Assembly (NCBI RefSeq): GCF_028583425.1
Contig: NC_072806.1
Location: forward strand, 35,386,001 to 35,450,000
DNA from: Eublepharis macularius
Taxonomy: Eukaryota; Chordata; Lepidosauria; Squamata; Eublepharidae
Reading direction: 5' to 3'
Length of the DNA stretch: 64,000 nt
The notes under the pieces are model-generated. The model did no database searches. It worked only from the letters and a program-made list of their open reading frames with translations, and had not been told where the DNA came from. Of the stretch, positions 53,844 to 64,000 are shown piece by piece; the first letter of the stretch is position 1, and each line of letters begins with the position of its first letter. The position numbers were made by a program, and so were the translations under genes.

Positions 53844-54824
53844 TACTCATCAATTAAAGGAGGTGGCTTAATTTTGCTGCTCAGCTATTCTAGAACCAAG
53901 GTGTTCTTCTGTGCTATTTTATGTTTTTTCTCCTAAGGACATGATGCCCTAGCGAGAGAGTTTACTTTTCTTGTATCTCTGCTTTGTATCTGCTGTGGAT
54001 TATTTTGGGTGTCAGAAACTTGGCTTGGCTAACCAATAAATGTTATTTTTCTGGAATAAAGAATTTGAACCTGTTTTCTTTATTTGGGTAGTGGGCTTCC
54101 TTTGTTGGAGTTTAAGCTTCCCCCATCATAGCGAGTTCCCTACCACATTTGTCTTACCAGAATATTGACAGCTTGAGCTTGCAATAACTCACCACCCTTC
54201 ACCCACCCTTCACTTGCTCCTCTCCCTTCTAGGAGTTTTTGCCATGGAATGACTCTCATCAGGCCTCTGAGTTCCTTAAAGTCTGTCTTCCTAATATCTA
54301 ACATGCATGTCTGCCTATGAACTCCCTTAGCTCCCTACAACAAAGGGAATTCTAGGAGTAATGCTTCGCTAATGACAGATAGGATAATGTAAAAGTGTTA
54401 TTATTAACAATTAATAGAAGTCAATGCAATTTATTCTGTTGTTTAAAAGAGTTGTTTATTATATATCTATATTGACCATATACGTATATATAAAGAAAAA
54501 AATACAAGGGGGCGCCATTTTTTACTTCCCCCCCCTTCCAAAAAATGTAGATCCGGCCCTGCGAGCCGGTTCACCCGTCTGGAGTCTGCGCTGTTTTCTA
54601 GGGCCCGTTCGTTTGAAAACAGGCTCTGTTCATAGTACAGCGTAATGCACAATACAAGGGAGTTAACAACATTGACAGCAAAACCCAGAAACCACTGACA
54701 AAATGTTGCATCTTGTATGAGTTTGGTCCTTTAAGATCCTGTATCACATGAATTTTAGGAATTCTTAAAGCTATTTGACAAAAGAACATGGTATCTGTGA
54801 GAAAGAACAGTGCACTGTATACTC

Positions 54825-54890
<66 letters not shown>

Positions 54891-54895
54891 TGTTG

Positions 54896-54938
<43 letters not shown>
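54825..54938. repeat. (AGT)n(TTG)n(TTA)n compound microsatellite
   Basis: About 21 AGT units, then four TTG and about 13 TTA units. It merges into an antisense LINE or SINE tail. The poly-valine and poly-isoleucine frame is an artefact. Confidence 0.95.
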
Positions 54939-55012
54939 ATTTATAAACCGGCCATCCTCAGGGGCTCTGGGCGGTGAACATCAGTTAAAATCAATAAAAA
55001 CAAAAAAAACAA
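54939..55012 (-). mobile_element. LINE or SINE 3' tail, antisense
   Basis: AAACCGGCCATCCTCAGGGG and CTCTGGGCGGTGAACATC is a non-LTR 3' tail in antisense, from which the microsatellite expanded. Confidence 0.5.
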
Positions 55013-55916
55013 TAATTACATAATTTTCTTTCCCCCACTTTCTGAAAATCCTGAGTACCATCTGAGAATCTTGAGTCTTTGGGATGAACTTTCCAAGCTG
55101 ATTCTCTGGCAATACGACCCCTTGTCAAACCAAACCCAGGCGTTTGGTTAACATGACTGAGGAACTGATCGTGTCTCTTTCCAAAATGTCAACACTTTCA
55201 TCCTTCGAGGGTAACTTGGGAGCCCCTGGTATCAATCTGCTGTTGGCAGGAAGAGAGGGAATAGAGAAAACCCACACCTTAATTCCATAGCGATATTAGT
55301 TCACCTTTAAAGGCATATGGTAAAGCTTGCTTTGTGACTAGTAGCCGATGAGCTTCCTATAATTACAATCTGAACTGTTCCACGGTTGGCTCAAGCTGAT
55401 AGCGGATCAGTGATTAGAAGTGAAATCACAGGGAAAGCACTTCTCTGACACCAGAAGCCACAACAATCACCAGAAAAACTCAAGTCTCCAGTGTCTGATG
55501 AAGTGGAGATAGCGTTGCGATTCAAGTACAAGGGACTGGGGGGGGCGGATTTGAGTGCTGCTCCTTGGAAGCAGGGAAAGAACAGATACATTCTTGAGAA
55601 AGACACTTGGCGTGGGCTATTGACTAGCCCCCAAGCAAATCTTTAACCCAGTGTCTTAGGGAGCGCATGACTGCGCATCTCATTGTGTTGGCCTGTGTGG
55701 CAGTCACACCTGACAACTGCAAGTTAAAGCTGTCTGTGCTAAATTCAGTCGAACTGAATGCTTTGGTGTGCTCCTTGAGAGTAGGAACCTCTCTGACATT
55801 TGTCTCTGTAGAGTGTTGTGTGTGTTTATATTTGAATTCGTAAAAAGCTCTCCGCTTTCAGCTGTTGATTTTGTAGATTGGTTTGAACTGTGTACATGTT
55901 CTATGGTTTTCATGAT
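55013..55916. other. Unassigned sequence
   Basis: No gene or named repeat is recognised. Confidence 0.4.
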
Positions 55917-56149
55917 CAGGGCTTTTTTTCTGGGAAAAGAGGTGGTGGAACTCAGTGGGTTGCCCTCTGAGAAAATGGTCACATGGCTGGTGGCCCCACT
56001 CCCTGATCTCCAGACAGAGGGGAGTTGAGATTGCGGTGCAGAGGGAAATCTAAACTCCTCTCTGTCTGGAGATCAGGGGGCGGGGCCACCAGCCATGTGA
56101 CCATTTTCAAGAGGTTCCGGAACTGCGTTCTCCCTGAAAAAAAGCCCTG
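55917..56149. mobile_element. hAT-type MITE (CAGGGCTTTTTTTCTG ends)
   Basis: The ends are CAGGGCTTTTTTTCTGGG and CCTGAAAAAAAGCCCTG. Inner arms CCTGATCTCCAGACAGAGG are inverted. Flanking octamers TTCATGAT and GTATTGAT match at 5 of 8. It is the same family as 63454-63699. Confidence 0.85.
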
Positions 56150-56646
56150 GTATTGATACTTTTGAGTATACATATAATGTATAATGCAGGTTTTCCAATG
56201 TAACTGTACAAGTTACTTTATGTGTTTTAAACTATGTTTTCAACTGTGCATTTTTATATTTGGTAAGCTGCCTTAGGTATTGTAGAAAAGTGGGATTGAT
56301 ATATCTAATTCTCAACATGAACCCATCTGTGGATACCTAAGTCAAGAAACTGAGGTCATAGGCAGACAAGACAGATCTTTCTACAAACATGAGAAAAGCC
56401 CCAGGTTTGCAGAAAATCTGAAAACTAAGAAGAAAATACATGTTTAAAAACAAACAAACAAATTACTAAAGGATCCCCTGTAGCTTTAAGAAACAGAGGC
56501 CCTCAGTGGTCATTGCTAGGCAACCACAGCAGTATTGCAAAGCTTCAAGCCTTGGTTTTTGTCAGGAAAATGCAGAGGAAGGAGGAGGGACCCTTCCCAG
56601 GGCTATTTTGATCTTTGAGGAAGAACTCATTGGGGTTATCCCTGGC
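56150..56646. other. Unassigned sequence
   Basis: No gene or named repeat is recognised. Confidence 0.35.
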
Positions 56647-57061
56647 TAGGGTTGCCAGGCCCCCTAAACTTCCCGGTGGGGGATAGGGACCAGGCACTTA
56701 CCTTGGAGGAGAGGGGAGTGTGTGCACGTGAAGCACGCACGTGCGCTCCCAGAAGCATGATGACGTTATTTCGGGAGTGACATTATTGTGCGGCCCCTGG
56801 AAGCGTACCCAGGCACTGCAGGGGCTCAAAAGGGACCCAATCCACACTGAAACAGGCCCGTTTTGAGGCACTGTAGAGTGCAGGAGTGCTCCTGTGCTCC
56901 ACAGTGGCCCTGATCCTGGCAGCTGCTGTGCACGGAAGCACGCAGCGCTGCAGGGGAGCACGCATGGAAGGTGACCTCCCCGCTGGTTAGGTAAGTGGGG
57001 GTGGGGGGTGGGGAGCGGGGGCTGGGGTTCCCCTACCCCCACTGGGGGTCTGGCATCCCTT
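56647..57061. mobile_element. hAT-type MITE, family B
   Basis: The ends are TAGGGTTGCCAGGCCCCC and CTGGCATCCCTT. The exact 8-bp TSD TCCCTGGC lies at 56639-56646 and 57062-57069. It is 415 bp and GC-rich, with the family motif near GGGAGTGACATTATTGTGC. Confidence 0.93.
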
Positions 57062-57184
57062 TCCCTGGCAGTAGCCACGGGGAAACTTGCTACCTTGCTG
57101 CTTGCATGATTCACCCAGGGTGGGCTGCTTGCTGCTGCTCAACTGAAGGCACCCCATGAAAGCCAGAGTAGAGTTTCAGAATAA

Positions 57185-57385
57185 GATCTGGGAGACCCGG
57201 CTTCAACCAACCCCTTCTGCTGTGAAAGCTCACTGGGTGACTTTTGGCCAGTAACACAGTCTCACCTTAACCTACCTTGCAAGGCTGTTGTGAGGATAAA
57301 GTGGATGAGAGGAGAATGATGTAAACTGCTTGGGTTCCCTTTGGGGAGAAAGGCAGGGTATAAATAAACCAGATAAACAAACAAG
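57185..57385 (+). mobile_element. tRNA-derived SINE (type B)
   Basis: AGATCTGGGAGACCCGGCTT, GGGTGACTTTTGGCC, GCTGTTGTGAGGATAAAG and GGAGAAAGGCAGGGTATAAA in order, ending in an AT-rich tail. Confidence 0.8.
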
Positions 57386-58547
57386 TAGTTCATAACTTAC
57401 TTTCATTTCTTCCATTAATTTTCATCCCCCACCCCATTACCAACCTATATGAACGTAGCAAATTGATGAAATATTGCAAAAGAGCAACCTTGATGTCATT
57501 GTGTATAGGATTTGATCAACATCCTTTTTGTGTATCATTTTACCAGTGTGAAGGACCCACATGAATTCACTGAGAAAATATCACACAAAAACAATCTGGA
57601 AGTACCATACGGTACGTTTGCATGAAGAAGCGTTTCTTTTGGGGGCTATATTTATGGGCAGGTGTGCCGGGATAACAAAGGGGGAGAGCAGCTACCAAGA
57701 AGTTGAAGAAATGGAAATGTGTGCACGGAATCTGTTTTAGAAATTATCCTACGTAAACTGGAATGAATAAGAAACATGAAAAGCAGCTTGGAATTAAAAT
57801 GCCAAAACAACAGAAGATGGGAAAATCCTGTGCAGGTGAGCGAGAGCATGGCTCTTTTGACAAAGAGTTGCCAGAGGGGAAGTGGGACATCATCCACATA
57901 GCAGGGCGAAGTTGTGTGTGCGCATTTTATTTTATTTTTAAAAATCCCAGCCAATTTGCACATCCTCTGTAAAAGGGACACGGGTTACGAGGCGTCCCTG
58001 TTTGTGCAACCTATTTTCTGTGGCTTATGATGTATAGACTGACAAAAGTCGTAATGCTTGGAATATATAAGAGGCAAGGCCTGAGCATCGAAGGGTGACA
58101 GTTACCCTTTAACGTTCTGCTTTTTAAAGATCAGGGTAGAGTTCAGGAGGCATAGTCATGAGGTTTAATGATTTAATGGGGACGACTGGGGAGCTGAAGT
58201 ACTTACAGCACCCTGGGGAAAAGCAGCCCCTCATACATATTACTTTAGCCTAATGGCCTACAAACGCTTCCTCGGTGACACAGGGAAAGTGTCACACAAC
58301 ATAGACTCTATAATATTGAATGGGTTGATTAAATGCATATTAAACAATACTAAATTGGAAAAAAAAGGGCAGAGAGTTAAGGCATCACGGCATGTGTTGA
58401 TGCCATTCTCAGGAAATGTTGTTACACATTCCATTTCAGCGGTGATATGGTTGAAATCTCCCCCTGCCCCCTTTAGGTTCTTGTTTCCCAATGACGGGAC
58501 CAAGTGTAAATACCGGTAGTAAAACCAGCAGGGTAGGAGTCTCTCAG
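57386..58547. other. Unassigned; possible conserved non-coding DNA
   Basis: No repeat recognised over 1.1 kb. AT-rich segments near 57440-57600 and 58020-58420 could be conserved; this cannot be tested here. No gene is supported. Confidence 0.3.
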
Positions 58548-58592
58548 TGCAATCCTAAGCAGAGTTACTTCAGTCTGAGCCCATTGATTTCA
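58548..58592. repeat. Short palindromic repeat (type 3), half copy
   Basis: AGTGCAATCCTAAGCAGAGT and TCTGAGCCCATTGATTT are words of the palindrome. Confidence 0.55.
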
Positions 58593-58679
58593 TGTATGGT
58601 GTGGAGACAGGTAGGGGAGCTGAGTGACTCCAGGAGGCTTTCTCAATCAGTGTTCAAATTTCTTCCTGTATTTCCATTT

Positions 58680-58745
58680 TAATTTATTTAAAACATTTCT
58701 GTTCCGCCTTTCCCCAAGTAGGTATACAGCAGCCTGCAGCAAGAA
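58680..58745 (-). mobile_element. LINE or SINE tail, antisense
   Basis: ATTTAAAACATTTCTGTTCC and GCCTTTCCCCAAGTAGG resemble an antisense non-LTR tail. Confidence 0.4.
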
Positions 58746-58924
58746 AACTCTCTCATATCCACAAAACCCATTTCATCAACTCCCCCCTTTCCTTCTTACA
58801 TTGAGATGTATGCTTGAAAGACTCATGGTGTAATTCACACCAAGCTTTGACCCTCACCCCTGGCCCTGTAACCTTCCTCATAAGATTGCCCCGTACAGAA
58901 GATTTTTTTCACATATCTGCCTGA

Positions 58925-59126
58925 CTCCCAAAAGCTCATGTTGAAATGAATGTTGTTAGTCTTTAAGGTGCCTTTGGAATTTTGTTTTATGCTATGGCAG
59001 ATTAACACAGCTGCAATCTATAAAATCAAACAGTAAAATCTAAAAACTAAAGTTGGTTAGTCTTAAAGGTGCTACTGGACTCTTTTCTGTTTTGCTACTA
59101 CAGACTAACACGGCTAACTCCTCTAG
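58925..59126 (+). repeat. Fold-back repeat, type 1, two half copies
   Basis: The copy at about 58925-59020 (GTTAGTCTTTAAGGTGCC) is diverged. The copy at 59049-59126 (GTTGGTTAGTCTTAAAGGTG, CAGACTAACACGGCTAACTC) is much closer to 15640-15686 and to the inverse of 50303-50370. Confidence 0.65.
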
Positions 59127-59299
59127 TAAAATCTTTAAAAACAAACAGTAAAACTAAAATTAATTAATCATAACACCATACAGTAATACAATACATTAAA
59201 ACAACAATACACAATAAAAATAAAACACAATTTCATTGTTCCAATACAAAAGATAAAAGATATATTTTAAAACAAACGGTAAAACTAAAATATCACCTA

Positions 59300-59484
59300 A
59301 TGGCCATTTTGGGCCTGTTTTGGCCGGGATCGGGGCTGATCCCGGCTGTTTTGGCCCCGATTGTGGCCATTTTGGCCCCAATCCAGACCTAAAGGGCCCA
59401 AAATATTTTAAAGTCAGGTGGGCGGGGCCACCTGACTTGGGGCAACTAACGGAACATGGTGTGTTCCCACTAGAAATGAGCCCT
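59300..59484. mobile_element. hAT-type MITE (CAGGGCTCATTTC ends), right part only
   Basis: The GGCCATTTTGGCCC-rich interior, the segment GTCAGGTGGGCGGGGCCACC and the end GAAATGAGCCCTG match 36090-36312. The left terminus is missing. Confidence 0.75.
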
Positions 59485-61189
59485 GGCCTAAAGAATGATT
59501 CACCCAGTAGTCCAGATTTTTTTTTTAAAAAAAGAGAAATTCAAACAATTCTTTATCAAGAAATGCATTAAAAACTTGTGGATATAAAAGCAGATGTGCA
59601 CTTCTCTTGCAGTTCCACAGGGCAGGCTCCACAACACATAAAGCTGGGAAAAAAATGAGAACCACCCCAAGAAGGGGAACTGTCTGAAACAGCGAACTGG
59701 AAGAATGTAAATGGCACATGGTTGCTGACATAGGGAGAGGCGATCCTTCCAATATCCAGATCATGAAGGTCTTTACAGGTAAGAACCAGAGCTTTACGTT
59801 GCACTCAGAAACTCTCAATCAAACAAGGGCATTGTCTTAACACAAGTGTGATCTGTAATCATACAGATTTATCATTTTAGATAAATTAAAGTTCCCAAGT
59901 GGTCTTTTAAGAGTTGCCCCATATATTGCGCATTAGAGCAGTCCATTTGTGAGTTCTGAATAACCAGGTCTTGTTTCCGAAGTGGAACCAATGCATTAGG
60001 ATTCTTTCATCGTTGCATTTTCAGTTTCGTGTTGTGTACAAATTGCACACATGTAGCCATTTGTCACAGCTTTCAGTTCAGGCCACTTGCAGTATTTTTG
60101 TTCACTGTTGCCGCTGCTTTATCAATGCACAGGGGTGCCCATGCGCAGCAGCAAAACATTGCACAAAAAGGATCTCTGTATTGGATCATATCAGGATCAT
60201 ATTTGTGCAGTATATTGTTTTTGATTTGCACATGTGTATCATTAGTGGAAGACAAAAGTCAGCGAAAAAAACAAACCGCACATGATCCAGTTCTGGGATT
60301 AATTTCAGAAATCCTCCTAATTTAACTGGGTTTACGGAGATGCAAATCCAGCAAAGTGAATGAAGAAATGGAATGGGGAAAATCCGTGTTATTGGTATGA
60401 CGTTAAACATACTGATTTAAGGCTTTTCTAGGCAAGTATCCTTTTTAATCCCAAACAGGAAATGATACGGGGCCCAAATGTTTTTGGCCCAGCTCCATCC
60501 AGAAACAAATGGAGCCCTTTCCTCATTCCGGACTTACTCTTAATATTTTACCATGTAATTCTTCACACCACATGTGATGTCATTGATAAAACTGCACGGG
60601 TCAACCATAACCAAGGAAATGGAACAGGGCATGGGTGAGCGATGGTATTGGCAGTGAAACAAGGAGGATGGAACTGGAAGGAGTGCCATAAGAAATGATC
60701 CCTCCACCCTACAACCTTCGAGTCTCTTCAAGACTCTTTTCATGGCTCCTGCCGGGAGTAGAAATTGGTCAAGGAGAGTCTATGGAAGATCGGGCAACTA
60801 ATCCTATCAATAGGTCCGTGAATATTCCTAATTGCTCCTGTGCATCCATGGCAAAGATCTTTGTTCCTCCTTCTACCATCCTGTACATTCAAAAAGAAAA
60901 ATGGGGACGGGGACGCCATCCTATTACATCCTGATCTCACAGGGAGGGGAGAAGGGAAGATGCAGGGCTCATGAGTAGCCTGTTTCAATTGAAGAGGACA
61001 TAATAAGGTGACTTAACAATAACGATGCTCTCTCTCTTTTGAAACATACCTTTGATCCACCATTGTACGTCTGCTCTGCATTTCATCCACACACACACAC
61101 CCCAATCCTGGTTTCTCAAGAAGAGTTTCTGAACTTGGAGTGCATGCCACTGGCCACAGTTTCAGCTGGGAAAAGATTTGGCTGTCAGA
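59485..61189. other. Unassigned sequence
   Basis: No gene or named repeat over 1.7 kb. Frames of 97-104 codons at 59525-59818 and 59971-60285 have no recognisable domain. Confidence 0.4.
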
Positions 61190-62055
61190 CTAGGATCTGG
61201 GAGACCGGGGTTCAGAACTCCACTCAACCACTGAGCTTGCTCAATGATCTTGGGCCGATTGCATTTGCTTTGGCTAACCCACTTCACGCCCTGACCTGGA
61301 CAGCCCAAGTGAGCCTGATCTCATCATATCTCAGAAGCTAAGCAGGGTCAGCCTTGGTTGGTAATTGGATGGGAGAGCTCCAACGAAGAGCAGGGTGGCA
61401 GAGGCAGGCAATGGCAAACCAACTCTGTTAGTCTCTTGCCATGAAAACCCCACCAGGGGTCACCATAAGTCAGCTATGACTTGAGAGCACTGTCCACCAC
61501 CAACCTACCTCACAGGGTTGTTGTAGTATGCAAGTGGGAAAGAAACACTGTGTAGTGTTTCTACACAGAAGCTAAGCAGGGTCGGCCTTGGTTATAATTG
61601 GATGGGAGAGCTCCAACGAAGAGCAGGGTGGCAGAGGCAGGCAATGGCAAACCAACTCTGTTAGTCTCTTGCCATGAAAACCCCACCAGAGGTCAGCTAT
61701 GACTTGAGAGCACTGTCCACCACCAACCTACCTCACAGGGTTGTTGTAGTATGCAAGTGGGAAAGAAACACTGTGTAGTGTTTCTACACAGAAGCTAAGC
61801 AGGGTCGGCCTTGGTTATAATTGGATGGAAGAGCTCCAACGAAGAGCAGGGTTGCAGAGGCAGGCAATGGCAAACCAACTCTGTTAGTCTCTTTCCATAA
61901 AAACCCCACCAGGGGTCACCATAAGTCAGCTATGACTTGAGAGCACTGTCCGCCACCAACCTACCTCACAGGATTGTTGTAGTATGCAAGTGGGAAAGAA
62001 ACACCGTGTATGTTTCCCTGAGTTCTTTGGTGGAAAGGCGGGGTAAAAAATGTGC
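61190..62055 (+). mobile_element. tRNA-derived SINE (type B) expanded by a triplicated 5S-SINE
   Basis: The head at 61190-61308 has CTAGGATCTGGGAGACCGGG and AATGATCTTGGGCC. The last piece of the tail (61958-62055) has CCTACCTCACAGGATTGTTG and GGTGGAAAGGCGGGGTAAA. The 5S-derived SINE block lies between. Confidence 0.7.
61309..61957 (+). repeat. 5S-rRNA-derived SINE in a three-unit tandem duplication
   Basis: Units start with GAAGCTAAGCAGGGTC at 61334, 61568 and 61791. Each reads on through TTGGATGGGAGAGCTCC, GGCAGGCAATGGCAAACC and GTCAGCTATGACTTGAGAGC, the last resembling the RTE/Bov-B 3' tail. The first unit also keeps the 5S part GATCTC upstream. Unit 2 lacks about 11 bp (the CACCATAAG region). 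Each unit also includes SINE tail sequence (AACACTGTGTAGTGTTTC), so the duplication happened after the 5S-SINE had inserted. Confidence 0.88.
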
Positions 62056-62296
62056 TATAGAGTTTGCCTTCCCCGCTTCTGTGTTATCAAGATGTGCTGA
62101 ACAGAAACAATCTTGGTTTGACCTTACATATGATAGCATCAAGATTTGTGTGTGTTTTGCCAATGCAGGTGCATCACCCAGTAAGGACTGTGACACAATC
62201 ATACCTACAATTACATAAAGACATGTTTTTACTTATTTATTTTTAAGGAAACAACCCCAACTGTGATGTGAGAGCCCGGCAGCATTAGATGCTGAT
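62056..62296. other. Unassigned sequence
   Basis: No recognisable gene or repeat. Confidence 0.35.
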
Positions 62297-62468
62297 GGCC
62301 GTTTTCACACTGCTTACTGGCCATGGAACATCACGCCAAGCTCCCGGAATGACAGCGTCTTCCTGGCGTGATTTCGAATGAGCTCATGTGAAATCATGCC
62401 AGGAAGACGCTGTCATTCTGGGAGCTTGGTGCGATGTTCCGTGGCCAGTAAGCAGTGTGAAAATGGCC
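62297..62468. mobile_element. Long-hairpin MITE (second subfamily)
   Basis: A 172-bp palindrome: GGCCGTTTTCACACTGCTTA to GCAGTGTGAAAATGGCC. Arms carry GATGTTCCGTGGCC and GACGCTGTCATTC with inverses. The 3-bp flanks GAT and ATT do not match. The left arm is shared with 44457-44550. Confidence 0.88.
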
Positions 62469-63249
62469 ATTGTTTGTGGAAGCAGCACAACCTCATGCTA
62501 TGTGGGCCACATCACAGAATGAAGCAAGACTCAGATATTGAAAAAAACGACATATTATTTCAGGAGAGAAACTAGGGCTTTATTATATGTGGGGAATTAC
62601 TTACAATGCTTATGATTACAATGTTTATAATTATGAAGGTGTTTTTGCTAACATTGTGCTTGGGTTTTTGAACAACACGGATTGCTGTGAATGGTGGCTG
62701 ATACAAAGTCCTCATGCGTAGCTCACTCTCTAGCTCCATCTGTACATTATGAGGTCTTTATGATTGTTGGGGAACAACACAAGGACTTGGCATCACATAT
62801 AGGAAGGGAGCATTGTGCCTCCCAAATGCACACCGGCTTTCTCTTTGTAACACAGCATGTAGGAAGAAGCAACTTTAGTTCCCCCCCCCACTGTCCTCCA
62901 CTGCCATTCTCACATACTCAAACTGCTCAGTGCAGGTGTTATTGGCACCATTGTGAGACTTACGTGTAGCCCAGGAAATAACAGGATTTTTAAGCTGAGC
63001 TACCTCCTTAATGCGGGAAACCAGGTTCCAGTCTTCAAGGCCGCCATTTTAAGACCACGATATAATTTTTTTCCCAAGAGAGTATTTTTATTTTTTAAAA
63101 TCCATGCACTCCTCTTCCTACCAGCTTGTTCTGAATAACACTCACCCAAAAGAAGAGTTCTCTGTCTCTTGAAAACTTCTGAGCAAGGCTACCATTTGCA
63201 AATGCATTTTGCCTTTGAAACGTGGGTCATTTCTGAACCAAAGCTCACT
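62469..63249. other. Unassigned sequence
   Basis: No gene or named repeat is recognised. Confidence 0.4.
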
Positions 63250-63453
63250 CTATAGTATTTCCCAAGGAGCTCAGGGTGATATGTATGGGTCTCCCTTCCT
63301 CCACTTTCTCTTCACAACAACCTTTTGAGGTAGGTAAGACTGAGAGCGATGGGCTCAAGGTCACCCGGGGTGCTTCACGATTGAGCAGGAATTTGAATGT
63401 GGGCTTCTCGGGGCACCAAGGCACCCAGGCCACTGCACCATGTTGCCTCTAGT
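63250..63453 (-). mobile_element. tRNA-derived SINE, antisense, diverged
   Basis: CTCTTCACAACAACCTTTTG, GGTCACCCGGGGTGC and GGCCACTGCACCATGTTGCC are reverse complements of SINE core, middle and head. A hAT MITE inserted at its head end. Confidence 0.65.
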
Positions 63454-63699
63454 CAGGGCTTTTTTTCTGGGAAAAGAGGTGGTGGAACAGAGTGGGTTGC
63501 CCTTGGAGAAAATGGTCACATGGCTGGTGGCCCCGCCCCCTGATCTCCAGACAGAGGGGAGTTTAGATTGCAGCGGTGCGGAGGGCAATCTCAACTCCCC
63601 TCTGTCTGGAGATCAGGGGGCGGGGCCACCAGCCATGTGACCGTTTTCAAGAGGTTCCGGAACTCCGTCCCACCGCGTTCCCGCTGAAAAAAAGCCCTG
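63454..63699. mobile_element. hAT-type MITE (CAGGGCTTTTTTTCTG ends) with exact TSD
   Basis: The ends are CAGGGCTTTTTTTCTGGG and GCTGAAAAAAAGCCCTG. The exact 8-bp TSD CCTCTAGT lies at 63446-63453 and 63700-63707. It is 246 bp with inner inverted words TGATCTCCAGACAGAGGGGA. The intact TSD suggests a younger insertion than 55917-56149. Confidence 0.95.
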
Positions 63700-63707
63700 C
63701 CTCTAGT

Positions 63708-64000
63708 TCATAAAGTGGACCTAGCCCTGAAAAAAGACGCGGGGGTGATGCTTCTAATGCTTGGACTCTGGAGTTACCACCACTCGGCCATCATACTTCT
63801 CACTTTCAAAGGGGAAAAAAAAGGAAATGAAAAGCAGTGGGGAAAATTAAATTTTAAAAAGCCCCTTGCCCTCTTGTCAAGTTGGGCCTTCCTTTCCTCT
63901 ATGTAAGTGATGTTATTGGATTTTTATGCAGCCCATTATATCCTGAGCCGTGTCTCCTAGTATTTTGCTTTCAAATTGTATCTCCTGCCATTTCTGTGTC
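63708..64000. other. Unassigned sequence
   Basis: No recognisable gene or repeat. Confidence 0.35.

Larger units (their letters stand above)
52045..54561. mobile_element. Composite hAT-like element (CAGGGCCGGATCTAC ends)
   Basis: CAGAGCCGGATCTATGGG at the left is inverted at the right as TGTAGATCCGGCCCTG. Flanks TGAGCCGG (52037-52044) and CGAGCCGG (54562-54569) match at 7 of 8 positions. The 2.5-kb interior holds a hairpin MITE and a fold-back element (with another MITE) and has no recognisable transposase frame. The pairing of the two ends is probable, not certain. Confidence 0.6.

Noticed and set aside
54775..55023. Frame with poly-valine and poly-isoleucine
   Set aside because: It is produced by the compound trinucleotide microsatellite.
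56647..57061. CpG-rich stretch considered as a promoter or CpG island
   Set aside because: The GC-rich sequence is entirely within a hAT MITE that is GC-rich in every copy.

Overview
This window looks like a non-coding, transposon-packed piece of a vertebrate genome, most likely a squamate reptile (lizard). The best clues are tRNA-derived Sauria-type SINEs, a 5S-rRNA-derived SINE with an RTE/Bov-B-like tail, CR1 and L2-like LINE ends, a Penelope-like element with a GIY-YIG domain, a Helitron and many short hAT and palindromic DNA elements. That mixture is known from lizards; the exact lineage is an inference. I found no intact host protein gene, tRNA gene, CRISPR array or prokaryotic feature. 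Nearly all open reading frames are chance frames or decayed transposon genes.

Layout. 0.5-3.5 kb is a three-deep nest: a hAT-type element holds an antisense LINE, which holds a Penelope-like element with a 15-bp target-site duplication (TSD). 3.6-9.8 kb holds more hAT elements, several inside SINEs, many with exact 8-bp TSDs. 10.3-11.9 kb is a Helitron on the minus strand with a decayed Pif1-type helicase. Next to it (12.0-12.4 kb) lies a broken copy of a nicotinamide riboside kinase (NMRK2-like) coding sequence, the only host-gene-derived sequence recognised. 13.5-15.7 kb is another nest: a palindromic repeat split by a CR1 LINE, itself split by a 1.1-kb solo LTR. 16.5-19.7 kb holds palindromic MITEs, an L2-like LINE tail and tRNA-SINEs. 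19.7-22.4 kb is mostly free of recognisable repeats and reads like conserved non-coding DNA.

22-35 kb and 36-50 kb are quiet unique sequence with scattered MITEs, SINEs and LINE tails. 34.9-36.3 kb carries a LINE ORF2 C-terminal fragment beside a 33-bp minisatellite, with a hAT element in the LINE tail. At 50.3-50.9 kb a LINE fragment is joined to an inverted piece of 5S rRNA between 13-bp TSDs. 52.0-54.6 kb is a composite hAT-like element. 61.2-62.1 kb is a tandem triplication of a 5S-derived SINE unit that had landed in a tRNA-SINE.

The elements do not form a pathway. What the window records is the order of insertions, readable from nesting and TSDs. No undescribed biological system with coding capacity was found. 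The most notable items are the family of long perfect-hairpin MITEs with 3-bp TSDs, the fold-back repeats with unexpectedly long TSDs, the 5S/LINE chimera and the NMRK2-like retrocopy.
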